A stretch of 64,000 nucleotides of DNA from Baylisascaris procyonis (GCA_037389465.1 JAZARR010000250.1:1612001-1676000); one strand, 5' to 3'. Shown: positions 49,582 to 62,586, counted from the stretch's first letter. A program made the numbers and translations. Notes: generated from the sequence alone by a model not told the origin.

Positions 49582-51680
49582 CTTCACGCTTGGCGAGTAG
49601 CGAGCGTCGAATGATCGACTTTAGCGTTTTCCTCCATTCTGTGGATCGCGACGACACTGCAGAGTGATACCAATCGGAAGGATGGGAAAGTGATGACGAT
49701 ATTCCTTTAGCAATTGTCAAAAAACGTTTGGAGCGAAGCGGAGATGAAAAGGCGTCGCGGACATGTCCATCAGATGGTTAGTTTTTTTTTTAATATTTTC
49801 ATCCAGGAGGGCCAATTCCATTGCGTTTGGTAGGGGATATGTGGGGATGGATGGCTTCACTCAGTTTGTCTAGTATATTGTGGGACTAAAGTGCTGTCCA
49901 AGTCATTTTGTTTGGAGAGGAGATAACGGAGTTTTTGTTGTATCCTTCCCCTCCCGTATTTCTTGATGAAATAGAGGGAAAGTTGGACAAATTATAATTA
50001 AGGTCAGCATTTGAATGTAGGATAGCTGATCGAAGCTAGTGCAAAAAGAGGGATATCACTTTAAATGACTATTTCTGAGGAGTGTATTTTTTGACTTCTC
50101 AAGAGAATGGAGAAAGTTTGTGTTATTTGTTTGAATTCTTCCTATTTCTTAAATCCGCATTAGTTTCGTATCTTTGTTTGCTTTTGTTTTCTTTATGAGA
50201 GGTTAAATGAATTAAGATCGATATGCGTATGAAGTCACAGTTGGGGGTCGGGGTGATGCGATGCTCTCTCGTGGATTGAGCTGTAGAAATGCTTCAGTTT
50301 AGCCTTTATAGATGATAATGGGATGAGAAGATTTCAAATGATAATATTTTTAGAGGAGCATGTTATGTGATAAGATGGGGATTGAGCGCTTTGAGATTTT
50401 ACGGGCTACGTTATAGCTGCCTAGCACTTGGGCTTTAACTCAGAACATTACTTCGATGTCTGTTGCATTTTGGCGCACATGGAGAATCAGCGCTTGGCCA
50501 TGTTCGCGGGCTTGTTATTTTCGAATATTGAGCGCGGAAGTTCAAATTATCCTATTTAAAACATTTACCGACGAGCTGCTTAAAAATTCTTAGAGATATA
50601 TACCTTCAGTTGTGCTCGCCTGATTTCCATTGTATTCGCTACAATTTGTTTCGCATCATATCAGCTCTTTTACAGTGATATGGATGAACAAACGATGCTT
50701 CCCATCAAGTTCAAGTGAGGTTTGCTTTGCAGGTAAAGCGAAACGCTATGCAACAAAGAAAGAGCAGAACCTAAATTACACTGTGGAAACTCCTAAGCGA
50801 GCGCCAAAGAAGAAAAAACGCACTCATATTCGTAGAGGCGACTTCAGGCAAAACGTAGACAGCACGCCTTTGGATGCTTTACAGGGTGGAATTTCGGCAA
50901 ATCGACGAAACGCAATGAGAAAGGTAAATCTGCTTTAATATTTGATCGTCTACAGGATGTTTTCTAATGAAATAAAGGCCGAGCGATGGAAACTCAAAGA
51001 CTGGAAACATCGTTTTTGAGTTGAGGAGTCTCTCATCCTGAAAGGTTACAAAATACCACTGTCGCATCTCTAATCGCCTTGTTCCAATTGTTTATTATTT
51101 AGAGAACGAGAAATCACCGAACTTAATATGTCTCTATAGGAATTGTCGCGTCTGAGGGCTTTAAAAATTTCCAAGTTGATTTGTTTCGACAGGGGTGGGA
51201 TATGGCTCGGCGACGAATGTTTGTTTATTCATGTATTTATACAACCGACCAGATGCGAGAGATGAAGCGCTTCTTCATTTCTCGAATTTTGATGCAATCG
51301 GTTGGTTTATTAGGCAGAGTTACGTTAAAAAACCCTATCACTGGAATCTCTGTGGCATGCGTTTTCACTTCTTTTTAAATAGATTCAAGAGGTGCTGTTT
51401 AGTGCTGAACAAATATCTGGAGCCAATTCTTATCTGAATCCAGTTTATGTTTACTCCATTCGGCGTTCTTTGATTACGTTTTTGGAATGCAAGAACATGA
51501 GTGTGCTTACAGACCAAGGACTGTGTGGTAATATGGGGGGGGGGGGATTAGCTGTTATTTTTAGCTTATGATTTAAAAATTATTTTGTTTTCAGCGGCGA
51601 CTTGGGAAGACTGCCTGAATACTCGTCTCACAGTCATGCTCTATCTTCGTTGCCTATCGAGTGGTTTCAAGTATACTAGC
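49582..51680 (+). pseudogene. duplicated 3' exons of the MDC1-like gene (decayed copy)
   Basis: Exon equivalents are 49582-49776, 50733-50923, 51026-51044, 51140-51318, 51383-51527 and from 51595. All keep the lengths of the left copy. In the first of them TCA has become TGA at 49665-49667 (after DRDDTAE), an in-frame stop. The acceptor of the 19-base mini-exon has changed from GTTCAG to GTTGAG. The second exon starts with GGT where the left copy has GAT (Asp to Gly). No FHA-coding exon was duplicated. The rest of the coding sequence differs by few bases, so the duplication is fairly young. Confidence 0.85.
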
Positions 51681-51879
51681 AGTTGTTTATTCATCTCTCG
51701 TAAATATGGTGCTTTTTCAATGCTCATTTCTGTCGTTCACTGTGCTCACAAATCTTTTTTGTTTTCCTCTCTATGTATCCTATATGTGGCTATTCTCTTC
51801 GAGCAGGATCTTGTTGATGTGTGATTCGGCTATTGGATATAGAATATTGTATTTATGATTCGATGTTTTGTAACGTCTT

Positions 51880-52165
51880 CAGTTCATAGGCTTGATAACT
51901 TTCTCAATAGAAAAGTTATGCAATTCTTAAATTTCAAAACGGGTATACGTTTAAGATGAAGACTGGAGGGGGGGGGGGATGTCTTCAGCAGAAGTGAGGG
52001 GGGTTTTTTAAAATTTATCTATCCATTTCAAACTTATCGATGATTTTCTATACTCGGTGAGGCAACGCATCGGATAACGGATTCGACGAATACCTGTTTG
52101 TACTGGGGGCTTAAATTTGTGGCAGGAGAGGACGTTTAAAGGGGTGAGTTTTGGAGAGGGAAATT
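51880..52165. other. 284-bp segment present only in the second copy
   Basis: Starts about TTCAGTTCATAGGC and ends before ACCAACAAGGAAG. It includes a poly-G run at 51967-51978. It has no terminal inverted repeats or target duplication that I can see, so it may be sequence the left copy lost rather than an insertion. Confidence 0.75.
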
Positions 52166-53839
52166 ACCAACAAGGAAGTATCGTATATGCTTTGAAAGCA
52201 TGACTGTAATAGTTATATATGCTGTTGTTTGTTTTTATCCATTATAGACAGCGAAAACTTTCAAACCTCATTGACTTGATTAACACATGAGCAGTCCCTA
52301 ACGTCCTCCAATTAGGCGGAGGGGGGGAGGGAGAGATAAATTAGTTAGGATTCCTGGGAATTTAAAAATTGTAAAACGACTCCAGATTAGGTAAAGGTTC
52401 GAGTTTGCAATTACAAGAGAGAAAATGTTTTGAATTTTTGATGCGTTATTCGTGTTGTATTCGTTATCCCATAGTTAAAACACCACTATTTTGTATAAAA
52501 ATCTTCCATATTCTCTATAATCAACTTCCGGTGTCATTTCTTTTGTTTTTTTTGTTTTAATTTGAAACAGTTATGCCTTTTTTATTCTCAATATTTCTTT
52601 TGTCTTTTCAACTCTAATTTGTTCACGAATTTTAATATTCTCATTGAAGAGGATTGCTCTTATCATTGCATTCGTGAGCATTCATTTGAGCGTATGACCT
52701 CGTCAAATTGAATGAAAAGCGTTTGCATGTAAATTTTACCTCCAAGATTATTCGCTGTTTGTCATGTTTTTCTTCATCATAGTACTTTATATTCAGTGTT
52801 CCTAATATTCTATGTTTATTTTTCAACTGATATCCTTGATATAAAGAGGCTTCGTTTTGAATTGATTTATCTTTACCACCTGTATTTTCTTCATGAAAAT
52901 GGAGCTTTCCGACGAAAGAAGGTATATCGATATCTTTACATCCGACGTTTTTGAAAGAATTCCACGCGAAATCCTGCCATCGTTATTCCATCTCAACCAC
53001 GAAGGTGATGAGAAGAGGTCGTCCGCCTTTTTAGAAAAAAAAAAATTCTGGCTTAAGTCTATATATGACAGGTCTATTGGCAGTCTTTTGATCTGAATGA
53101 GAATTTAACTCTAAGGCCTTCAGCATGGGAAATTGAATACATGAGCAGTTTGTAACTGTAGCAGTTTTAGTGATAATGGAAATGAGTTCACAACGGGTAA
53201 ACAATGATTTTGTAGTTTCAACGACCAGTAATTAGCGTTTCTTAAACGTCATTTAATATTGACGAGGCAAGAGTCACTAAGACCTAAGGGAAGAGGCTTC
53301 ATTTTAGGAGTTTCAGGAAACGTAATGTTTAGGTAGCTTTCCAGCCAGGGTGGCGATATTTGCTCAATGATTTTGAGTTTCATCAGTTAGAGATTTGATA
53401 GAGTTGTTTATTTAATGAAATATTGCATAAATACTTTTAATAAATATCATTTTGCATATCATGTTGGCTTGACGATCACTGTTATCGATCCCAAACTCCG
53501 CATAAATATGCTCGGTTCTCTCAGCCATCGCCTACATCATTCACGACAGTATTCGTATGTTTTCATTAATTCTATCGTCTATGTAACTGTTCTGTTCATC
53601 ATTTGAGGCTTACGTCATTATTTAAGCATTGAGTGCATTTTTACGTTCTAACTAGAATTTTAGAGTACATAATACGTTGCATTGTATACCAGTAAACAAC
53701 GCGTTGTATATGGGTGCTACAACAGTTAGCTATTTCTAGCAGTCTAACGCAATTATCTACTTCATGCGCATTTGCGTCCTTTGCTGCGTAACGTAACAAA
53801 CGGCCTTGATTACTTTTTCTAACGCTTACAAACTGCATT

Positions 53840-56800
53840 AATAACGTACTGGGAGAATTGCGATCGTTTCGTTTTTTGGTTTCTTTGCTTCAGGTGCAAG
53901 AAACTGCCCTGTTTTCTTTACTTTAAATAATTCAAACTGCATTAATCAGGTAGTTTGGGGATTGCGATCGTTTCGTTTTCTTCATGTTTTCTTTGCTTCA
54001 GACGCAACAATGTGCCCTGTTTTCTTTACTTTGCATGATTCAAACTGCATCAGTCAGGTAGTAAGAGGATTGCGATCGTTTCGTTCTCTTTTTGTTTTCT
54101 TTGCTTCAGACGCAACAATGTGCCCTGTTTTCTTTACTTTGCATGATTCAAACTGCATCAGTCAGGTAGTAAGAGGATTGCGATGGTTTCGTTCTCTTTT
54201 TGTTTTCTTTGCTTCATGACGTAGCAAGTCATCTAGATTACTTTGTTCTAACGGGTTTGAACTACATTTATGACCTTGTGGGGGGGGGGGGGAACAGTGG
54301 GGTATTGCGATCGTTCCGTTTTTTTTTGCTTTTTTGCTTCAGATGCAACAAAATGCCTTGATTTCTTAAGTGAGTAATTCAAAGTGGATTAATAGGGTAG
54401 TGGGTGGGGGGGGGGGACGTACTGCGATCGTTTCGTTATTTTGTTTTCTTTGCTTCAATTTCAACAAACTGCCTTGTTTTCTTTATTATAAATGATTCAA
54501 ACTCCACTAATCACGTAGTGGGGGATTGCTATCGTTTCGTCTTTTTGTTTTCTTCGCTTCATGACGTAGCAAACCGTCTAGATTAGTTTGTTCTGACATA
54601 TTCGAACGGCATTAATCAGGTAGTAAGGGGATTGCGATCGTTTCGCTTTTTTGTTTTCTTTGCCTCAGACGCAACAAACTGCCCTGTTTTCTTTATTTTA
54701 AATGATTCAAACTGCATTAATCAGGTAGTGGGGGGATTGCGATCGTTTCGTTTTTTTGTTTTCTTCGCTTCATGACGTAGCAAACCGTCTAGATTAGTTT
54801 GTTCTGACATATTCGAACGGCATTAATCAGGTAGTAAGGGGATTGCGATCGTTTCGCTTTTTTGTTTTCTTTGCCTCAGACGCAACAAACTGCCCTGTTT
54901 TCTTTATTTTAAATGATTCAAACTGCATTAATCAGGTAGTGGGGGGATTGCGATCGTTTCGTTTTTTTGTTTTCTTTGCCTCAGACGCAACAAACTGCCC
55001 TGTTTTCTTTATTTTAAATGATTCAAACTGCATTAATCAGGTAGTGGGGGGATTCCGATCATTTCGTATTTTTGTTTTCTTTGCTTCATGACGTAGCAAC
55101 TCGTCTAGATTACTTTGTTCTAACGGGTCCGAACTACATTTATGAGGCAGTGGGTGTGTGGGAGGGGGGGGGGTTGTTGCGATCGTTTCGTTTTCTTTTT
55201 GTTTTCTTTGCTTCAGACGCAACAATGTGCCCTGTTTTCTTTACTTTGCATGATTCAAACTGCATCAGTCAGGTAGTAAGAGGATTGCGATCGTTTCGTT
55301 CTCTTTTTGTTTTCTTTGCTTCATGACGTAGCAAGTCATCTAGATTACTTTGTTCTAACGGGTTTGAACTACATTTATGAGGCAGTGGGGGGGAGGGAGG
55401 GGGGGGGGGTGTACTGCCATCGTTTCGTTTCTATGTTTTCTTTGCTTCCGATGCAACAAAATGCCTTGATTTCTTAATTGTGAGTAATTCAAAGTGGATT
55501 AATAGGGTAGTGGGTGGGAGGGGGGGGGGAGGTACTGAGACCGTTTCGTCATTTTGTTTTCTTTGCTTCTGACGCAACAAACTGCCCTTTTTTCTTTATT
55601 TTAAATCATTCAAACTGCATTAATCAGGTAGTGGGGGTATTGCGATCGTTTCGTTTTTTTGTTTTCTTTGCCTCAGACGCAACAAACTGCCCTGTTTTCT
55701 TTATTTTAAATGATTCAAACTGCATCAATCAGGTAGTAAGGGGATTGCGATCGTTTCGTTTTTTTGTTTTCTTTGCGTCAGACGCAACAAACTGCCCTGT
55801 TTTCTTTATTTTAAATGATTCAAACTGCATTAATCAGGTAGTGGGGGGATTGCGATCGTTTCGTTTTTTTGTTTTCTTTGCCTCAGACGCAACAAACTGC
55901 CCTGTTTTCTTTATTTTACATGATTCAATCTGCATTAATCAGGTAGTGGGGGGATTCCGATCATTTCGTATTTTTGTTTTCTTTGCTTCATGACGTAGCA
56001 ACTCGTTTAGATTACTTTGTTCTAACGGGTCCGAACTACATTTATGAGGCAGTGGGTGTGTGGGAGGGGGGGGTCGTACTGCCATCGTTTCGTTTCTGTG
56101 TTTTCTTTGCTTCAGACGCAACAAGGTGCCCTGTTCTTTTATTTTAAATGATTCAAACTGCATTAGTCAGGTGGTCAATGGGGGGGGGGTGTTGCGATCG
56201 TTTCGTTTTCTTCTTGTTTTCTTTGCTTCAGACTCAAGAACGTGCCCTGTTTTCTTTACTTTGCATGATTCAAACTGCATCAGTCAGGTAGTGGGGGGAT
56301 TGCGATCGTTTCGTTTTTTTTTGTTTTCTTTGCTTCATGACGTAGCAACTCGTCTAGATTATCTTGTTCTAACGGGTTCGAACTACATTTATGAGGCAGT
56401 GGGGGGGAGGGAGGGGGGGGGGTGTACTGCCATCGTTTCGTTTCTATGTTTTCTTTGCTTCCGATGCAACAAAATGCCTTGATTTCTTAATTGTGAGTAA
56501 TTCAAAGTGAATTAATAGGGTAGTGGGTGGGAGGGGGGGGGAGGTACTGAGACCGTTTCGTCATTTTGTTTTCTTTGCTTCTGACGCAACAAACTGCCCT
56601 TTTTTCTTTATTTTAAATCATTCAAACTGCATTAATCAGGTAGTGGGGGTATTGCGATCGTTTCGTTCTCTTTTTGTTTTCTTTGCTTCATGACGTAGCA
56701 ACTCATCTAGATTACTTTGTTCTAACGGGTTCGAACTACATTTATGAGCTAGTGGGGGCGAGGGGTGGGGTATTGCGATCGTTTCGTTTTTTTTGCTTTC

Positions 56801-57720
56801 TTTGCTTCAGATGCAACAAAATGCGTTGATTTCTTAATTGTGAGTAACTAAAAGTGGATTAATGGGGTAGTGGGTGGGGGGGGGGGTGGGGTATTGTGAT
56901 CGTTTCGTTTCTTTTTTGTTTTGTTTGCTTCAATTTCAACAAACTGCCTTGTTTTCTTTATTATAAATGATTCAAACTCCACTAATCACGTAGTGGGGGA
57001 TTGCTATCGTTTCGTCTTTTTGTTTTCTTCGCTTCATGACGTAGCAAACCGTCTAGATTAGTTTGTTCTAACGGATTCGAACTACATTTATGAGGTAGTG
57101 GGGGGGGGGGGGAGGGGAGGAGGTGTACTGCGATCGTTTCGTTTTCTTTTTGTTTTCTTTGCTTCGGACGCAACAAAGTGCCCTGTTTTCTTTATTTTGC
57201 ATGATTCAAACTGCATCAGTCAGGTAGTAAGGGGATTGCGATCGTTTCGTTCTCTTTTTGTTTTCTTTGCTTCAGACGCGACAAACTGCCTTGTTTTCTT
57301 TATTTTAAATGGTTCAAACTGCATTACTGATGTGGTTGGGGGGGGGGGAGGTTACTGCGATCGTTTCTTTTTTTTGTTTTCTTCGCTTCATGAGCAATAA
57401 GCTCACTTGATTACTTTATTCTAACAGATTCAAAGTGCATTAATAGAGTAGTGGGAGGGGGGGGGTACTGCGGTCGCTTTGTTTTTTGTTTTCTTTGCTT
57501 CATGACGCAGCAAACTGCCTTTATTTCTTAATTCTAAGTATTTCAATGTTCGTGAATCGGATAGTGGGAGGGGGGAGTATTGCGATTGTTTCGTTTTTTT
57601 GTTTTTTTTTTGCTTCATGAGCAACAAGCTCACTTGATTATTTTATTCTAAATGATTCAAACTGCGTTAATCAGGTAATGGGGGGGGGGAGGGGGTTATT
57701 GCGATCGTTCTTTTTTCGTG
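53840..57720 (+). repeat. 105-bp satellite, second block
   Basis: About 37 units of the same satellite as 47290-49373, longer and more homogeneous in places. Stretches near 54640-55040 and 55610-55960 hold almost identical consecutive units. A segment of about 200 bp at 54590-54800 is repeated at once at 54790-55000, and a block at 55380-55640 recurs at 56390-56650. These point to recent unequal exchange or local duplication of several units at a time. It ends at about 57715, where unique sequence resumes. Confidence 0.95.
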
Positions 57721-59035
57721 GTCTCTCTGAGATGGTTGTTGGTACAGCTTGTTTTGGCATCATGATGCGTCGAATAAAAGAGGCTAGTTCATGGAGTCTT
57801 GAACAGAACAGTGCGGATGAGTCTATTAGGCTCGCAGTTAGGCTTGTGTTTCAAGTTCCTCGCGTGAGAATTATGTAGGGAAGATCTGTTTGCGTCATTT
57901 CCATATTTATATTGATAGATTGAAGGAATGCTAGATTTATACAGAAATGAAGCCATGCTTCCATATAGATACGCCTTGTAATCGAAGGATATACCGGAAC
58001 ATATGGATCAGCGCCCTCGAACCAAACAAATGCTCGTAGCTGACGTATATTGTGAACCCTTTTCTGTGACCTTGTCCACTCGGGCTGTTTATATCATTCC
58101 TTTCCATGTCCGATTTACGTGAAGCTAATTTTTTTGCTGGGCCAGTTTTAATTCTAAACCGGTAAAGCTGGAGATGTTGAGTTTGGCTGATATGAAGTAT
58201 ACGATACGTTGCCCTGTCCCTTTTATTCACCTTCTGGTCTCTCCATTCGCTCAGAAAGAGGTTTAACGGTGCCAAGAAATCTGCGTTTGTTTCGAACAAC
58301 CATGACCGCCCTTCTAGCCAGTCTGGCCGTTAAAGGATTGAACTTCAGTGGGACTTAGCAGGCGATCGGATCAGTTGAAGCATGAGGTTTCCAACCTGGG
58401 AAGTTAGACGAGAAATAAATGTGCTTAGCACTGTTAACGCGCTTTTATGAACTTATTGTAAATTTTATTAAGTGCAAAAATAAATCGAAGAATTTCTTAA
58501 TAGTTGAGGGTATAATTACATATGTATTCTTTAAGACATTGGCGCACAAAAGAGTAGCGCAACCATTACAGTTAGCATTCAGTATTAACATGTAGTGCCG
58601 TATAAATATAAGATCACATGGGCAAGCCTCGAAAATAGATTTTAGAATGAGTGGGCCCAGCGAATGCATCCTCCCAGCGATTAATGTCAAAGGCGTTTAG
58701 CTATATCGTGCTACTTTAATTTGCTATCATCACGTTGTATGAAGTAACACCATAATTGTACCTTCATGCTCACAGCGTCAGCTTTATGAGGTCGTAGTTT
58801 AGAGATAGCTAACTAAGTAACTGAATGTGTTAGCCATTCGCTTCGCCTTACGCTCTTGTGAGACTCTACACAACCATAGCATATTGAGAGAACAATAGCT
58901 GGCTGGTAGATTGGAATGACTTGCCCGTCTACGTAGAGCTGTCAGCTATAGGGTTTTAACACAGCAGTTATACGCTATTTTTTTCAGCAATTTTTAGTCA
59001 AATTTAACAGCATTGAACATGATCAATGGCCACAC
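57721..59035. other. unique region between satellite and ZP gene
   Basis: No secure gene. A 120-codon minus-strand open frame at 57937-58299 (starting MFETNADFLAPLNLF, rich in Arg/Lys) lies in a patch with higher GC than its surroundings. I recognise no domain, and no splice partner was found. A plus-strand frame from the end of the satellite to about 57878 is also open but partly repeat-derived. Confidence 0.35.
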
Positions 59036-62000
59036 TTACACAGTATTACAACCGCTTCTTGAACAAGCATGAGAATTGATCGTTGTTATACAAACGATCA
59101 GCACCGAGATTAACGAGACGATAAGAAATACATTCATCAGTGCCATAGTTAAGAGAATTGCCTTATTAAGACAAGGTCGAATAGTTGTTGTTGCCGATGC
59201 TTCTGAAAAAAAAAAAATCGTATATTTATCATTCAAAAAAAGTAGCGACCAGTGATAAAATGAAAACTTGGTCAGGTTCATCAATTGCACCATTTACGGC
59301 CGTTTACGAGGTCCGATGAGATGATCCTTGTTGCCCAAAATTCACCTCAGCATTAAAGATAGAACCTGTCCCTTAACTAGATCATCTAATAGAGTATGGA
59401 CTTTTAATTAAGAGTGAAATTAGTCAACACTCGATTTTGAGTGTAGTCTAGGCATATCATTATTGCATCGAAAGGTTACGAATCCTTTCCACTTGTGACA
59501 GCAATTATAAGCATCAATCAACTCTGTATCTTTGCATATGTGATTGTCGTTTGATTAGAGTTTTGCTATTATTGTTTTAAAGCAATTGAAATGTCATAGT
59601 GAACCTTGACGAGGTTGTCGATTATTCCGTTGTTCAGCAAGTTGCACTGCAACACTGTCGAAGAGTTCAAATTGCTTCATATCCTTTTCGTTCAACGCAC
59701 GTCGCAATCGAGTGCCATTCCTCATCGCTGGGCATATTTCCTATGGCATTTATTCAATTAATCGCTGCGTTTATTATCATATCTAATATATTTCTATTTC
59801 TTGATCACAGCTCAATCCTCCTTCAGGCTCCTGGTCAAGGAAGGAGAAGGAGGGATTCTCGCTTCAAAGTCAAAGATTGACCAGTGAATCGCATATGAGG
59901 ATCATATCTCTCAAATCTCTTAAATTTCATGCCGATCGTGATCCCGTTCAATTATTCTCGCGCCGGGGCGCTCAAAAGGTACAAAATTTTTCCTCTCTTT
60001 CTCGAGATATTGCTGCTTAATTTTTTTTTTGCTCCAATTTTACGATGACTGCGAACGATGTCTTTCCCTGTTGTCCCTTCCCCCCCCTCCGCCCTCCATC
60101 TTTTCCTTGCGGTCTGCAGGGGGATGCAGAAAAAGCAGATGGAATTTTTTGCCAATTATGGTGGGAGGAAGATCGAACGGAGCCACATTAAGCTACCATG
60201 GCTTTCGTTCGCTAGACCCTCGCGATACGATCTGTTTATTCATTGCCCTATTCAGATGGGATTTTTTCCCCCTGGGCTAAAGTGATCAGAGGTAAATTCC
60301 TGCATTAAACGCTGTGTTGAAATATGAGTTGAAAAGTACCGGGAAGTTGTAATTTGGGGATATATCGACTGCGCATGTGAAATATACATCATCGGGACCC
60401 GGAAATCGAAACGCGTTGATTGGAAAGAAATAATACGTTTCATCGTTGCTCTTTGTTCGTGACATATTACCTGCGAGTTGTGGTCGTGATGTACACCTAC
60501 AATTAACTGAACCGTCGTATAATTCCAATTAAGCCGTAAAACAGCGTATAGTGGGATTTAATTTATGTCCATTTTAATCGACTTTCTTTATTGGCCATTT
60601 TACGCTTCTGCTTACCTAGTAAGGTACCTTTAGTATAACTATTTTCTTTTCACATCTTCAAGTTCTTTGTGAGGGATGCTTTACATTTGCGCTAATTAAT
60701 AGCACGTGTCGTTTTCTCTTGTTAAATTCAACATTGAAAAAGGTTCATTTGAGTTGATCCCTGAACAATGTTGAATCTTCATATCCCACTAGGCTTAACC
60801 TTGGCAAACGTTCAATTTCTATTTGAGTGGTCGCCAGCGGTAGAGGAAAGAGCGAAAATTTCTGAAGGTTTTAGCAGTGAACTGGCTCTTTCTTATATTT
60901 TCCCGTCTAAATGTACGCCTAAGTTCAAAGAAATACAGGTGAAATTTTGCGATATGCGTTATCGCAATTCCACTCGAGAGGATCGACTATTTATTCTTTA
61001 TGAATAAATTATAAATATATTGTCCGCAATAGTTCATATTATCCGATAGGTCGTATTTTAACTGGTTTATGCTGTCGTTAAGTAATATAATTATAACATT
61101 CAACTGATCTTCTTTTGAAGAGCCCTACTAGCGAGAAATGAAGACCGATCGACCAGTCGCAGAATCCGTGGAAAAATTTTAGCCACCTTCATGTGGATAT
61201 AATTATTTTCGAAGGCGGTGGGTCAACTTGAAATTCGATGTGACAGGTAAACCTATCGCCTTAGTTTTAGTGCCAAGTTTCACATGTTTAGTTTTCATGT
61301 CAAATAATTTTCAAACAACCATTGCACATAAATTAATCTTTACTAAAATAAAATGTTGATAAAAATTATTCGACCCGGATTGATCGACGAGTTGAATTTT
61401 CGTTGAGCCAGTTCCATCGGTTGCATAACACGAATGTACGAACATACTGTATTGTTCCTTAGCTAAAAGAGATTGTAATAAAAAATATACAGACGATGAC
61501 TGCTATCAGTGTTGTTGTTATGTGCCGGTAGAGAGTTACCGGCGCGATCTAGACCTAGGAATTGCACACTATTGACGGCTGACTTTCCATGAACACTGAC
61601 ATCATATGGGTTCCAGCGTTTCGTTCCCCGTAAGCCAATGAACAGAAGAATTCGTTTCTCATATCGTATCAGTCAGGAAAACTACTAGTAGTTTATCAGT
61701 AACGAGCAAAATTGTCAAAATTAGAGACGGTTTTCCAATTCTAATGCGTTTTTGCGAAGCGTGTTACGTCGAATTCGTTTCTAGAAATAACTACCAGGTG
61801 AATGTTGAAAGTCTGCAGTTGTCCATGGGCTCTTCGCTGCAATTTTTTAAATATATGCTGGATGCTAAGCCATAGCAAGGTAAAAGATGAATTGTGTTAT
61901 AAATATTCCTTATGAAATCTGTACAATGAACCGAACGATTCAAAAAAAGTAGAATTGATGCTTACATCCGGAAAAACTCACCGACATTCGGAGTTTTCGC

Positions 62001-62204
62001 ATGAACGACCAATGAAATTGTATCTCCAATTTTTATCGGTGAATTTACGGTATTCCCGAATGGACCTTCACCATGTTGTATCTCCAGGTAGATATCGGCC
62101 TTCGTCGTATGAGTGGATGATGCATTTTGTGTGGCGATTATTCGAATCGAATCCATATTTTGCGTTCGAAAGAAAAATTCAGTTTTGTTGATGTTCACAT
62201 CAGG
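59036..62204 (-). CDS. ZP-domain (cuticlin-type) membrane protein, C-terminal half
   Basis: ZP proteins polymerise in extracellular matrices; in worms they build cuticle and sensory or epithelial matrix. Exons on the minus strand, in order: from about 62204 (edge unsure) to 61982, 61462-61375, 60496-60340, 59740-59605 and 59202-59036 (stop TAA). Phases agree at all four joints. The ZP-C half is clear: GEGPFGNTVNSPIKIGDTI, then SMFVHSCYATDG, IQLVDQSGC, INAFRFPGPDDVYFTCAVDI and EICPAM. RLRR follows at once, matching the furin-type site that releases the ZP domain. A hydrophobic segment near the end (AILLTMALMNVFLIVSLISV) would be the membrane anchor, with a short Cys-containing tail. The ZP-N half was not found. 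The first listed exon has no AG acceptor at its upstream edge: the first AG is in CGACGAAG, just before GCCGATATC, yet plausible ZP sequence (RTQNMDSIRIIATQN) lies further up. The gene may therefore be broken or mis-assembled there. Confidence 0.8.
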
Positions 62205-62586
62205 TATGTTTTTTTAAACGTTCTTTTCTCCTACTTTCTTATTATATATGCCATTTAAAATTTTGTCTCATTTCGACTTATAGGTGATCTTTTATTTTAT
62301 TATTATTCATTGCTGTATTATGCTTAGAACAATTTTACCTTCAAATTTTTTTGCATTTAACTATTTTCTTAGTCTAGTGATAATGCCCACTTATTCAAAA
62401 CCCTTTTCTGAATGAGACTTTGAATATTGAAGCATTTTTATTTCTATCGAAAATGAAAAATATCCCATTCATTGAAATGTTTGATATCAATTGCTCAATG
62501 ATAAAAATTTTAGCGATGTTGAGGGAATTTGCTGAATAAGAGGCCAACTGTTGTAATTGTCAAAAGCTGAGGAAGTCAGTTATTTA

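Larger units (their letters stand above)
49374..57720 (+). repeat. tandem duplication, second copy
   Basis: Right copy of the direct repeat: gene-derived part 49374 to about 53840, then a longer satellite block to about 57720. It differs from the left copy by scattered substitutions, short indels in G-runs, and a 284-bp segment near 51880-52165 that the left copy lacks. The offset changes from 6255 bp (exon at 45340 versus 51595) to 6539 bp (ACAAGGAAG at 45631 versus 52170). Confidence 0.93.

Noticed and set aside
47412..57400. Many open frames of 60-160 codons within the satellite on both strands
   Set aside because: They are translations of the 105-bp unit, repeat the same 35-residue pattern and end at unit variants; no independent gene signal.
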